From contig NZ_JGZK01000005.1 of the NCBI RefSeq assembly GCF_000741695.1, forward strand, positions 186,001 through 250,000: DNA of 64,000 nt, in the 5' to 3' direction. This DNA is from Bifidobacterium reuteri DSM 23975. Lineage in GTDB: Bacteria; Actinomycetota; Actinomycetes; Actinomycetales; Bifidobacteriaceae. Positions 34,173 through 44,797 of the stretch are shown here, piece after piece. The translations under genes and the position numbers were made by a program. Every line of letters starts with the position of its first letter. Position 1 is the first letter of the stretch. The notes under the pieces were generated by a model, which did no database searches, was not told where the DNA came from, and was given only the letters and a program-made list of their open reading frames with translations.

Positions 34173-34223
34173 CACGCTGACGCGCAGGCTTGGCGATTAC
34201 CGCAGCAATCGTCCATACCGAAA

Positions 34224-34257
34224 CTGGGGGGCAACGAGCTAATTCGTTGCCCCCCAG
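34224..34257. terminator. Bidirectional stem-loop between trpD and a convergent gene
   Basis: CTGGGGGGCAACGA pairs perfectly over 14 bp with TCGTTGCCCCCCAG around a 6-nt loop. Weak T tracts follow on both strands. Confidence 0.8.
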
Positions 34258-34319
34258 CTGTTTACCGGGCAGATGATAGTCATCCTCGATGCGGCGTCAT
34301 CCTGTCCAGTCAGGTGCAC

Positions 34320-35057
34320 TCAGACCCGTGCTCCATCATCGAAATACCCGCCTTTATCTCCGGGACGGTTCTTACGATTGAGAATCTTGACGATGAGACC
34401 ACCCAACCCCAGTATGGTGCACAGGCCGAACGCAATATTCAACAGTGCGCTGATCAACGGGATGCTGTACAAAGCCGGCACCAGGATCATCGTCAGCATG
34501 CCGACCAGGCCAATCACCAGCAACGCGACAAGCAACACCGTCGAAGCGTGCAACGGCCCGAGCTCCGGGTTCGGGGGAGTGAAGCCGCCGTCATCGTACC
34601 GGTCCATCACATCATCCGTGTCCAGCCAGCTGGAACCGGTGAAATCGCGGGGGCCGGCACCCGGGGACTCGCGCCTTCTCTGACCTCCACGCATACGCTC
34701 ATGGAAAGGCCTCACGCCATCGGTGAACGCTGCCGCATCGAGATCGTCCACGGACAGCAATGCCTCCTTTTCGCGGCGTTTGGCCTGCCTCTCGAACTTC
34801 CGCGCCTGGCGCGATGAGGCGACATCATCGAGGTCGGCCTTATGCTCGGCCTCGAATGCAGCCCAGGCCTCATCCAGATTGCCGAGGCCATGCTGCCCGG
34901 ATGGAGCGGCATCACGGGAGTAGCCGGCTGCGTTGGCGCCGGTGCCGACGTCGTTGCTCGTGTCATCCCCGTGTCCAGGCACGACATGGTGCTGCCCGTC
35001 GTCCGGCGTGGATGTTGGGTGCTCTCCGTCGCCATTGCTATTGTGGTTATCAGTCAT
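34320..35057 (-). CDS. Conserved membrane protein of unknown function
   Basis: The 245-residue protein is not recognised. Residues 1 to about 60 are polar and disordered (MTDNHNSNGDGEH). A charged, probably helical stretch follows (EAWAAFEAEHKADLDD, RQARKFERQAKRREKEALL), then a linker with SSWLDTDDVMDRYDD. Two hydrophobic helices lie near residues 175-195 and 200-225 (LLVALLVIGLVGMLTMILV; LNIAFGLCTILGLGGLIV), with a short basic tail. The start at 35057 is the first ATG after the divergent plsC region; an upstream frame is shadow. It may be divergently controlled with plsC. Confidence 0.7.
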   Translation of the reverse strand: MTDNHNSNGDGEHPTSTPDDGQHHVVPGHGDDTSNDVGTGANAAGYSRDAAPSGQHGLGNLDEAWAAFEAEHKADLDDVASSRQARKFERQAKRREKEALLSVDDLDAAAFTDGVRPFHERMRGGQRRRESPGAGPRDFTGSSWLDTDDVMDRYDDGGFTPPNPELGPLHASTVLLVALLVIGLVGMLTMILVPALYSIPLISALLNIAFGLCTILGLGGLIVKILNRKNRPGDKGGYFDDGARV

Positions 35058-35120
35058 AACTATCACTCTAATCAGGCGGTCGGCCAATGGCCGGCGTCCG
35101 TGTGAAGGGGGGAATGCCAC

Positions 35121-35864
35121 GTGCTCTACTGGTTCTTCGTCAAGGTCTTTGGTCCCATCGCCCGTCACCATCTCGGTCCTACTGTTTCCGGCCTGAACAA
35201 TGTGCCGCGTACCGGCGGCGCCATCATTGCAGCCAACCATCTGGCGGTGATCGACGATGCGCTCATCCCGATCACCTGCCCGCGCATGGTGCATTTCATG
35301 GGCAAGGCCGAGTATTTCGAGGGCAAGGGCATCAAGGGCAAGTTCAAAAAGTGGTGGTTCACGTCAGTGGGTGTGTTCCCGGTGGACCGTTCCGGCGGCA
35401 ACAAGTCGCTTGGTGCGCTTGAGCACGCGCGAGAGATCATCGAGGACGGTCACCTGTTCGGCATCCACATCGAGGGCACGCGCAGCCCCGACGGCCGCAT
35501 GTATAAAGGACACACCGGCGTCGCCCGACTGGCATTGGAGACCGGATGCCCGATTGTACCGGTGGCATTGATCGGTTCGGACAAGCTGCAGCCGATTGGC
35601 ACCACGATTCCGAAGAAGGGCAAGACGCAGGTCAAGTACGGCAAGCCGATCGAGGTTTCCAGGAAGGCCGCCGATGAGATCACCCACGCCGAATTGCGCG
35701 AACTGACCGACCGCGTTTCCGCGGCGATCCGCGAGATGAGCGGTCAGGAATACGTTGACGAATACGCGCAGAAGGTCAAAGCCGAGCTGAAGGCCGCTAA
35801 GGAGGCGCAGAAGGCTGGCGAAGGCGTTCGCAAAGCCACGAACCTCACACCACGGTCAGCGTGA
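35121..35864 (+). CDS. plsC: 1-acyl-sn-glycerol-3-phosphate acyltransferase
   Basis: The 247-residue enzyme acylates lysophosphatidate in phospholipid synthesis. The four acyltransferase blocks are present: ANHLAVIDDAL (HX4D), GVFPVDRSGG, IEGTRSPDGRMYKGHTGVAR and CPIVPVALIGSDKL. The GTG at 35121 follows AAGGGGGGAA. The last 20 bp overlap the end of the convergent kinase gene. Confidence 0.92.
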   Translation: MLYWFFVKVFGPIARHHLGPTVSGLNNVPRTGGAIIAANHLAVIDDALIPITCPRMVHFMGKAEYFEGKGIKGKFKKWWFTSVGVFPVDRSGGNKSLGALEHAREIIEDGHLFGIHIEGTRSPDGRMYKGHTGVARLALETGCPIVPVALIGSDKLQPIGTTIPKKGKTQVKYGKPIEVSRKAADEITHAELRELTDRVSAAIREMSGQEYVDEYAQKVKAELKAAKEAQKAGEGVRKATNLTPRSA

Positions 35865-38115
35865 TGACGGTCGGCTTGCCGTTCTCGTCGCGAAGGCGCA
35901 CGGTTTCGCCGGCCTTGGGGCTCTGGATGCGGACCTCATGCGTCAGATCGCCCAAGGGGGCGGACTTCTTCACGGTGAAGCCGAGCTTCTCCAGCTGCTT
36001 GGCCGCCTCATCGTAGGTCATGCCGACCACGTTCGGCAGCACGGTGGTTTCCGGACCTTTGGAAACCACCACGTCCACGCTATCGCCCCACTTGAGCTGG
36101 GTTCCGGGTTTGACCGAGGTCGAGATAACCGTGCCTGCCGCGATCTTGTCATCGTACTGCTCGGTGATGTTCGCAGTGAGCTTGAGTTCAGCGAAGGACG
36201 CCGTCATATCATCCTTGGTTTTGCCTACTACATCCGGCATGCTGACCGGCATCGGTCCCTTGCTCAGGGTAATGGTCACTGTGGCATCATGCTTCATCGT
36301 GGTGCCCGGGTCGGGGGAGATGCTCAATGCGGCACCTTCAGGGACATCCATCGAATACTGGTCGCCGGATTCATCGTGGACGATATTGCTGAAACCGGCA
36401 CTCTGCAGAGCGGCGATCGGATCCTTGCCATGGGACGATGAGGGGTCCATGATATCGTCCGGAATGGTGATCATGCGTGGGCCCTTCGAGATGACGATCT
36501 CAAGCTTCTGCCCATTTCGCTTCGACACATGGCTGTTGACGAACGCCTCCGCATTGTCCACTGACGCGGAAATGATCTTGCCTTTGTCTATGGAATCGCT
36601 GTACTCCTGCGACGTCTCATAGGGAATGCCCGCCGATTTGAGCAGGTCCTCATAGGCCGACCACTCGGTGCCCGACAGTGAACACTGCGTGTCCGCTTCG
36701 GCACAGGAGGCATCTTGAGGCTGGGGCACGCTCCAATAGCTGCCAGGGCCTGCAAAGGTCCACCATGAGGCGCCTCCGCCGATGCCAGCGAGTATCAGTG
36801 CCGTCACTAGGATGACGATGAGAATGACCTTGCGCCTCGATGATTTCTTCTTAGGGGAGTCGGCAGGGGAGACCAGAGTGCCTGATGCCGGATTGTCTGG
36901 CGACGTACTGCCGGCATTGCCGTTGCCAGAGGAGGGAGAATCGGTGCCATTGCCGGTACTCAATGCCTGTGTCGGTTCCGTTGTGGTCCCGGTCTGCGCC
37001 ATGATGGCGGTACGGCCCGGATCAGGTGTCAATGCAGTCGTCGGCACTGCAGTCGTAGGTGCCGGATTTGTTGTCTGTACCGCAGTCGGCTGCGCTGTAC
37101 GTGTTTGCGCCGGATTCGTTGACTGTGCCACCGGTGGTGCGGGCGGAGCCGGCTGCATGGCAGTCAGTCTTTCCGCGTTCTCGCCTATGGCACCCACCAA
37201 TGCGGGAAGAGTGGCATCGGCGCGTTCCGCATGGGGCGACTCCGTCTGCAGGCGGTACTGCCATGCCTCCATCGGCAGTTTGGCCGCCAACTGGCGCAGT
37301 TCGGAAGCGGCCTCCAAACCATTCTTGGGCCGCGCTTCGACTGCGCGCGCAGTCAGATGAGAGATGAACGCCGCCACAGAGGGGTCGATGCCGGGGCAGA
37401 CGGTGGCGATGGACGGCACGTCCTCATGCACATGTTTGAAGACCAGCGTCACCGGGTTGTCGGAATCGAACGGTACTTTGCCTGCCAGCATCTCCCATGC
37501 CATGATGCCCACGGAATACAGGTCGCCCTGTGGTGTGGCCTGATTGGCTTCGATCATTTCCGGGGCAAGATAGGCTGCCGTGCCGAGCAGCATGCCGGTG
37601 GAACTCAACGTGGCCTGGCTGGCTGCCTTGGCGAGACCGAAATCGGTGATCTGCACATGGCCGCGGTCGTTGAGGAGAATGTTCTCCGGCTTGATGTCTC
37701 GATGCACCACTCCGGCGCGATGCGCGGAGGCCAGTCCATCCAATGTCTCGGCGACGATGCGCAACGTCTCACGGACGGAGAATGTGCCCTGAACGTTCAT
37801 TTCATGACGCAGATTGATGCCATGGACGTATTCCATGACCAGAAAATCCAGGCCGTTGAATTCGCCGGTGTCGTATACCTGCACGATGTGTGGATTGGCG
37901 ATGGCCGCGGCGGAATTGGCCTCGCGTCGGAAACGCTCCACGAATTGCGCGCGATGCGGACCCTTGGCGAGCTGCGTATGCATCACCTTGATGGCCACGG
38001 TACGGCCCAGACGCTCATCGACCGCCTCGTATACGGTGGCCATACCGCCTTCGGCGATATTGCGCACGATGCGGTAGCGTCCCTCAATCATTGGCGTGGG
38101 CTCGTTCTCACTCAT
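35845..38115 (-). CDS. pknB: PASTA-domain serine/threonine protein kinase
   Basis: The 756-residue protein has a cytoplasmic Hanks-type kinase domain (residues about 13-275: GGMATVYEAVDE, Lys in VAIKVMH, HRDIKPENILLN, ITDFGLAKAA), a long Thr/Pro/Ala-rich linker, one membrane helix (VILIVILVTALILAGIG, about 430-447) and four external PASTA repeats (for example MPDVVGKTKDDMTASFAELK, LPNVVGMTYDEAAKQLEKLG). It should sense peptidoglycan or lipid II and control growth and division. It is not next to rodA/pbpA/pstP here but downstream of a prenyl synthase. Confidence 0.95.
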   Translation of the reverse strand: MSENEPTPMIEGRYRIVRNIAEGGMATVYEAVDERLGRTVAIKVMHTQLAKGPHRAQFVERFRREANSAAAIANPHIVQVYDTGEFNGLDFLVMEYVHGINLRHEMNVQGTFSVRETLRIVAETLDGLASAHRAGVVHRDIKPENILLNDRGHVQITDFGLAKAASQATLSSTGMLLGTAAYLAPEMIEANQATPQGDLYSVGIMAWEMLAGKVPFDSDNPVTLVFKHVHEDVPSIATVCPGIDPSVAAFISHLTARAVEARPKNGLEAASELRQLAAKLPMEAWQYRLQTESPHAERADATLPALVGAIGENAERLTAMQPAPPAPPVAQSTNPAQTRTAQPTAVQTTNPAPTTAVPTTALTPDPGRTAIMAQTGTTTEPTQALSTGNGTDSPSSGNGNAGSTSPDNPASGTLVSPADSPKKKSSRRKVILIVILVTALILAGIGGGASWWTFAGPGSYWSVPQPQDASCAEADTQCSLSGTEWSAYEDLLKSAGIPYETSQEYSDSIDKGKIISASVDNAEAFVNSHVSKRNGQKLEIVISKGPRMITIPDDIMDPSSSHGKDPIAALQSAGFSNIVHDESGDQYSMDVPEGAALSISPDPGTTMKHDATVTITLSKGPMPVSMPDVVGKTKDDMTASFAELKLTANITEQYDDKIAAGTVISTSVKPGTQLKWGDSVDVVVSKGPETTVLPNVVGMTYDEAAKQLEKLGFTVKKSAPLGDLTHEVRIQSPKAGETVRLRDENGKPTVITLTVV

Positions 38116-38315
38116 TGATCCGTACGGTTCCTTTGACTACAGCTGAACATGGCTCAGTCTACCTTGTCCGGGCTACGCATCAGGCCGGTCTGCGCCTGAT
38201 CGCGCCACGGATTGGTCTTGATTTGGATTGGTTGCGGTATGGATTGGTTTCGTTGTGATGTGATCGCTGCGATAACTGCCTTGCCCCGGATTTGCCGGCG
38301 GTGGCCAGCGGCGCC

Positions 38316-39401
38316 TCACCTGAGGTCTGAGGGGATGAACCGTGCGCATGCCTCGATGAGGCGGCGCCGACCATCCTCGCTGAGATGCCATTGTTCTATG
38401 GCCTGCCTCGATTGCGACCACAATATGCTGATGCGGGCACGGGATTGGTCGATCGCACCTGTGCGTTCGAAGAGCGTGATGACGCGGCCTACTTGGGTCT
38501 CATCACGATGCTCGGCCTCGAACATGGCGCGCAGCTCGTCCCGGTCCGATACGTTGGCGGCGTTGAGGGCATCGGCCAGCAGCACGGTCCGCTTCCCCTC
38601 GCGGATGTCGCCGCCTACCGGCTTGCCGGTATTGCGGCTGGACCCGATGACATCCAGAAGGTCGTCCGCAAGTTGGAACGCCAGACCCAGCGGCTCCCCG
38701 ACGGCCAATGCCTCACGCCGGGCGTCCTGCGGGTCGACACCGGCTGCCAACAGCGCGAACAGCAGTGGCGCGATGGTGGTGTAACTCGCCGTCTTCCATC
38801 GGAACACGTTCAACGATGCCTGAACCAATGCCTGCGGATTGCTGAGCGGAGTCATTTCGACGCCCAGATCAAGGACCTGTCCTATCTCCACCTCGCGTTG
38901 CATCGTGAGAAACGATTCGATGATGGCGTCGCTGTTGCTGAGCTGCTTGGCAGCACGGCGCGCGATTTCGATGCATTCGGTGGCGAGGATGTCTCCTAGC
39001 ATCAATCCGAGACCGCGTCCTATGGATGCGTTGTGCACGGCGTATTCCAGCGCGCGATGGGCTGAAGGCTTGCCACGGCGCAAATCGGATTCGTCGATGA
39101 TGTCGTCATGTACCAGCGCGGCGGTCTGGAACACTTCGATGGCGCAGGCCAGATCGATCATCGCGTTTCGCGAGGAGTTCACGTGATGCTGCTCGGTAAG
39201 CACGTCGAAGGCATCGAGACTGAGCAAGGCGCGGAGGCGTTTCCCGCCCTGGCTTGAGGTGACGGCCTGCTGAATCACATCGTCCATCACCGGCCGCAGG
39301 GCCGCAGCCACCTCACCAGTGTCGGGGGCGTCGGTCAGGTCGCGGACCAGCGTGCCGATGCGTGGTTCGATGATGGACAGGTCTTTCGCGGTTGTGCACA
39401 T
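38316..39401 (-). CDS. Trans-isoprenyl diphosphate synthase
   Basis: The 361-residue enzyme condenses IPP with allylic diphosphates. The first Asp-rich motif is ALVHDDIIDESDLRRGKP and the second is FQLADDLLDVIG; SSQGGKRLRALL is the IPP-binding block. The residues before the first motif do not let me set the product length with confidence (C20 or longer). It is upstream of pknB on the same strand with a 200-bp gap, so linkage is possible but not tight. Confidence 0.9.
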   Translation of the reverse strand: MCTTAKDLSIIEPRIGTLVRDLTDAPDTGEVAAALRPVMDDVIQQAVTSSQGGKRLRALLSLDAFDVLTEQHHVNSSRNAMIDLACAIEVFQTAALVHDDIIDESDLRRGKPSAHRALEYAVHNASIGRGLGLMLGDILATECIEIARRAAKQLSNSDAIIESFLTMQREVEIGQVLDLGVEMTPLSNPQALVQASLNVFRWKTASYTTIAPLLFALLAAGVDPQDARREALAVGEPLGLAFQLADDLLDVIGSSRNTGKPVGGDIREGKRTVLLADALNAANVSDRDELRAMFEAEHRDETQVGRVITLFERTGAIDQSRARISILWSQSRQAIEQWHLSEDGRRRLIEACARFIPSDLR

Positions 39402-39411
39402 GCCTTATAAC

Positions 39412-39420
39412 TTATCCACA
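39412..39420 (+). promoter_or_regulatory. Perfect DnaA-box 9-mer
   Basis: TTATCCACA lies 11 bp upstream of the prenyl synthase start (on the other strand) in a divergent gap. Role unproven. Confidence 0.4.
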
Positions 39421-39598
39421 GGTTGTGATGAATACAAGAACGTTGGAAACACTGGGTTGTGAAGCTGGAACCACAATGGTCGATCATCGTTGGTATCACG
39501 GCGGGTTCATTGCATAGTGGATGTACGCCCGTCAACGGTGACGGGCTGATGCGACCGACGCGGATGGCGTGGGGCATCGACTGGGAAAGGCAGGAATC

Positions 39599-40480
39599 AT
39601 GGTGATGAACGACAACGACGCGCGAACCGATGGTGGCGGTGCCGTCGACGGATTCGAAACGACCAGAGTGAGTGCAGGCAAACCCGGATGCGGTGCACGG
39701 CATGACGGTGCGGGACGGTCCGGCAGACGCCGTGCCAAGAACGGCAACGGGCCGGGGCGCCATCGCAAAGGCGAATCGCGCGGCACCGCATCACGCAATG
39801 ACCGTAACGATGAAGCGCGGCGCTCGCGAAGGCAAACGCCTCCTGCGCATGGCAGTCACGAATTCAATGGTTTCGATGCAGACGACCTGAAGATGATGTC
39901 GGATGCATTCCATGCCGATCGTCGCGCACGCGGCCCCCAGCAGGCCGACGCCGACTGGGTGTCCGAACCGTTGGATGAGTGGCTGGCCTCGCTCGAAGAC
40001 GGCACGGCCAGCTTGGACGATGACACCATGGCGGCGTTCGCCGTGGGCATGAATGAGACGTTGTCGATACGCGACGCGCTCATTTTGTCGCTCATCGTCG
40101 ATCAGAACAGATGCCCGAAATCACAGCTTATGGAATTTGCGGCGAAGCCCCACAGCGAGCACGCCCGTCGCCGGATGGGCACGCTGCTCACGGCGGCCTT
40201 TGAAGATGAAGGGCTGGTCCCGGACGAGGAACGATGCCGGACCGGTATTACCATGCTGCTTGACATCGCCTGTGCATCCCCGGTGCCGTATTGCATACAG
40301 CCGTTGGCTGTAGCGGCCTATGCGCTATGGTGGCTTGGGGATTCGAGCGCGGCGGCACTCGCCTTGCAATGCCTCGTGCTTGATGAGGACTGCTCGTTGG
40401 CGGCGATGGTGTTTTCCGCTTCCGACCGTGGCGTTTTCCCGGCATGGTGTGCTTGTGAGAACAAGGAATCGGCCATGTGA
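39599..40480 (+). CDS. DUF4192-like protein
   Basis: The 293-residue protein starts at the ATG at 39599 after AGGCAGGAA. Residues 1 to about 85 are Arg/Gly/Asn-rich and disordered. The rest is helical: LSIRDALILSLIVDQ, and a C-terminal block PLAVAAYALWWLGDSSAAAL with LDEDCSLAAMVFSA that matches the end of DUF4192 proteins. The N-terminal half of DUF4192 seems missing or diverged. Function unknown. It is divergent from the prenyl synthase and precedes the primary sigma factor by 209 bp. Confidence 0.7.
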   Translation: MVMNDNDARTDGGGAVDGFETTRVSAGKPGCGARHDGAGRSGRRRAKNGNGPGRHRKGESRGTASRNDRNDEARRSRRQTPPAHGSHEFNGFDADDLKMMSDAFHADRRARGPQQADADWVSEPLDEWLASLEDGTASLDDDTMAAFAVGMNETLSIRDALILSLIVDQNRCPKSQLMEFAAKPHSEHARRRMGTLLTAAFEDEGLVPDEERCRTGITMLLDIACASPVPYCIQPLAVAAYALWWLGDSSAAALALQCLVLDEDCSLAAMVFSASDRGVFPAWCACENKESAM

Positions 40481-40689
40481 CGGGGATTGCATCTGAAAGA
40501 GGTGACTTGCGTGCGGTTGGGGTCTGTGCGTCCTCATCGTGTCGCCGTCGGTGATGTCGTGCCGTTTTTCGCTGTGCGGGAATAATCGTCCGTAGAAGGT
40601 GATTAACTCTCATAGTTGAAGATTTGCCCTTGCCAGAAGTGGGCCCATGTGGTATGGGTGCTTCCGGCAAGAGATCAGAAGGAGCAGTT

Positions 40690-42140
<1,451 letters not shown>

Positions 42141-42144
<4 letters not shown>

Positions 42145-42169
42145 TCGCGCCGCTCGGCAGCGCGATCAC
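42141..42169 (+). terminator. Hairpin at the sigma-factor stop codon
   Basis: GTGATCGCGC pairs perfectly with GCGCGATCAC around 9 nt; the TGA stop codon is in the left arm. No T tract. Confidence 0.55.
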
Positions 42170-42176
42170 GCGAGGA

Positions 42177-42203
42177 GCTGGACAGTCCAGTGAACTGTCC
42201 AGC
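42177..42203 (+). terminator. Second hairpin after the sigma factor gene
   Basis: GCTGGACAGT pairs perfectly with ACTGTCCAGC around CCAGTGA. No T tract, so a termination role is uncertain. Confidence 0.5.
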
Positions 42204-42316
42204 GACGGAGCCATCCGTTGAGTAGTCGCTGAGCAGACGGTCGGACGCGGACTCATCCGTTTCGTTTTCCCCGGTTCGCCGGGAAAGCAGGATGCCTGTT
42301 ATAGAAGAAAAGGACT

Positions 42317-44602
42317 ATGCCCAAAGAAGAATACGGCGCGAAGGATCTAGCCGTTCTCGAAGGCCTGGATGCGGTTCGCAAGCGTCCGGGCATGTACATC
42401 GGCACCACGGACTCACAGGGTCTGATGCATTGCCTGTGGGAGATCATCGATAATTCCGTTGATGAGGCACTTGCAGGCTTCTGCACGGATATCGTGGTGA
42501 CCCTGCATACCGATGGTTCGGTGGAGGTCGCGGACAACGGGCGCGGCATTCCGGTGGACAAGGAACCGAAAACCGGCTTGTCGGGCGTGGAAGTGGTAAT
42601 GACCAAGCTGCACGCAGGCGCCAAGTTCGGCAACTCCTCATATAACGCGGTAGGCGGTCTGCATGGCGTGGGCTCTTCCGTGGTGAATGCGTTGAGCTCC
42701 CGTCTCGATGTGGAAGTGGATCGTGACGGCAAGACCCACCATATGTCCTTCCATCAGGGGCATCCAGGCGTCTATACGGATGCCGACCCCGCCAAGCCCT
42801 CGCCGGATTCCCCGTTCAAGCGCACGCGCAAAAACCGTCCTACCGAATTGGACATCATCGGCACGGTGAGCCCGAAAACCACCGGTACTCGCATCCGGTA
42901 TTGGGTCGATTCGGAGATCTTCAACAAAACCGCCGAGTTCTCCTATGAGCAGCTTGTCGATCGCGTGCGTCAGACCAGTTTCTTGGTCCCCGGTCTCAAG
43001 ATCACCATCGTCGATGAGAACGTGCCGGAGTCGGCGACCGTGACCACAGATCGGTCGGATGCCACGGAGTCCGGCGATTCGGCATCGGCGACCGAGATTG
43101 ACGGTCAGGACGCGGGCATCGACGGTTCCACAGATGCCGGCGAACGAGATGAGGATTTTTCCTTCGGCGCATCCGACGAGATGGCCGACGGTGCATTCGG
43201 CGAGCAGCCGGCCCACCCGCGCGTCGTGGAGTTCCGCCATACCGGCGGTGTTAAGGATTTCGTGGATTTCCTCTCCAAAGGCGAACCGGTATCCGATATC
43301 TGGCGCATCCAGGGCGAAGGCACCTACAAGGAGGAGACACAGGCCGTAGGCGAAGGCGGCGAGCTGCATGCCCAGGAGATTGAACGCACCTGTGGTATCG
43401 ATATCGCCCTGCGCTGGGTGAACGGTTATGACACCACGATCATGAGCTTCGTCAACATCGTGGAGACGCCGGGCGGCGGCACCCACGTGGATGGGTTCAT
43501 GAACGGCATCACCAAGCAGATTCGCAAGGCCGTGGAGGACAACGCCCGCAAGCTCAAGGTGAATCTCAAGGATTCAGCCATGAAGGTGGAGCGCGACGAC
43601 ATCCAGGCCGGGCTCGTGGCTGTGGTCACCGCCCGTGTCGCCGAGCCGCAGTTCCAAGGCCAGACCAAGGACGTGCTCGGTACCGCCCAGGTCAAGCCGA
43701 TAGTCACGCGGCTCACCGACCAGCAGTTCGGTGAGATGATCACCGGCGCCAAGCGCGGATTCAAGGACCAGTCGGCCCGTGTGCTTGAGAAGATCGTCGG
43801 CGAGATGCATGCACGCATCCAGTCGCGCAAGGCCAAGGAGGTGACCCGCCGCAAGAACGCGCTCGAATCCGCGTCCATGCCGGCCAAACTCTCCGATTGC
43901 CAGCCCGGCAACGATGACGTGGCCGAATTGTTCATCGTGGAGGGCGACTCGGCACTCGGCACGGCCAAGGCCGCGCGCAATGCCGGATTCCAGGCGTTGC
44001 TGCCTATTCGAGGCAAGATCCTGAACGTGCAGAAGGCCTCGATCACGCAGATGCTGTCCAATAAGGAATGCGCGGCCATCATCCAGGTGGTCGGAGCTGG
44101 TTCCGGCCAGAGTTTCGACATCGACCAGTCTCGATATCACAAGATCATCATGATGACCGATGCCGATGTGGACGGCGCGCATATCCGCATCCTGCTGCTG
44201 ACCTTGTTCTATCGGTACATGCGGCCGCTCATTGAGCATGGCTATGTGTACGCCGCGGTGCCGCCGCTGCATCGCATCGCATTGACCGGCTCGCGTAAGG
44301 GTGAGTACCTGTACACGTATTCGGACGATGAGCTGGCGAACAAACTCGCCGAATTGGATGCCAAGCATATCGGCTATGCCGATGACATCCAGCGCTACAA
44401 GGGTCTGGGCGAGATGGATGCCGACCAGCTGGCGGACACCACCATGGATCCGCGCACGCGCATGCTCCGCCGCATCCGCATGGAGGACGCCGCTCAGGCG
44501 TCGGAGATCTTCAGCTTGCTCATGGGCGATGACGTGCCGCCGCGCAAGCAGTTCATCGTCGACAATGCCGACGACTTCGACCGCTCCAAGATTGATACGT
44601 GA
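42317..44602 (+). CDS. parE: Type II topoisomerase subunit B, probably topoisomerase IV ParE
   Basis: The 761-residue protein has the GHKL ATPase domain (WEIIDNSVDEALAG, EVADNGRGIPVD, GGLHGVGSSVVNALS), a transducer domain, and the TOPRIM domain (FIVEGDSALGTAKAARN, LPIRGKILNVQKA, IIMMTDADVDGAHI). It has no adjacent A subunit; the matching ParC-like gene lies 14 kb away on the other strand. Gyrase genes of bifidobacteria normally sit near oriC, so this is taken as the second set (inference). An acidic insertion of about 58 residues (about 236-295) interrupts the ATPase/transducer region. AAAAGGA precedes the ATG. Confidence 0.88.
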   Translation: MPKEEYGAKDLAVLEGLDAVRKRPGMYIGTTDSQGLMHCLWEIIDNSVDEALAGFCTDIVVTLHTDGSVEVADNGRGIPVDKEPKTGLSGVEVVMTKLHAGAKFGNSSYNAVGGLHGVGSSVVNALSSRLDVEVDRDGKTHHMSFHQGHPGVYTDADPAKPSPDSPFKRTRKNRPTELDIIGTVSPKTTGTRIRYWVDSEIFNKTAEFSYEQLVDRVRQTSFLVPGLKITIVDENVPESATVTTDRSDATESGDSASATEIDGQDAGIDGSTDAGERDEDFSFGASDEMADGAFGEQPAHPRVVEFRHTGGVKDFVDFLSKGEPVSDIWRIQGEGTYKEETQAVGEGGELHAQEIERTCGIDIALRWVNGYDTTIMSFVNIVETPGGGTHVDGFMNGITKQIRKAVEDNARKLKVNLKDSAMKVERDDIQAGLVAVVTARVAEPQFQGQTKDVLGTAQVKPIVTRLTDQQFGEMITGAKRGFKDQSARVLEKIVGEMHARIQSRKAKEVTRRKNALESASMPAKLSDCQPGNDDVAELFIVEGDSALGTAKAARNAGFQALLPIRGKILNVQKASITQMLSNKECAAIIQVVGAGSGQSFDIDQSRYHKIIMMTDADVDGAHIRILLLTLFYRYMRPLIEHGYVYAAVPPLHRIALTGSRKGEYLYTYSDDELANKLAELDAKHIGYADDIQRYKGLGEMDADQLADTTMDPRTRMLRRIRMEDAAQASEIFSLLMGDDVPPRKQFIVDNADDFDRSKIDT

Positions 44603-44603
44603 C

Positions 44604-44648
44604 GGATTGTCACATGCCGGATTGTCACATGCCGGATTGCCATGTGCC
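44604..44648. repeat. Three tandem 15-bp repeats just after parE
   Basis: GGATTGTCACATGCC occurs twice exactly (44604-44618, 44619-44633), then once as GGATTGCCATGTGCC (44634-44648). The array begins 2 bp after the parE stop. Function unknown. Confidence 0.75.
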
Positions 44649-44797
44649 GCATCGGCGGCTCCGGCGTTCCGGCTGATGACCGGTGGCCGGTGGCGCCGAC
44701 ATGCGGGTTTCGACCGTGTGCCGGCGCCACGTCGTTATCAGCCGCAGGTCAAGTCCTGCTTGGGCGCCTCGCAGGCGCTGCTGCCGGGTTGGGGCGC

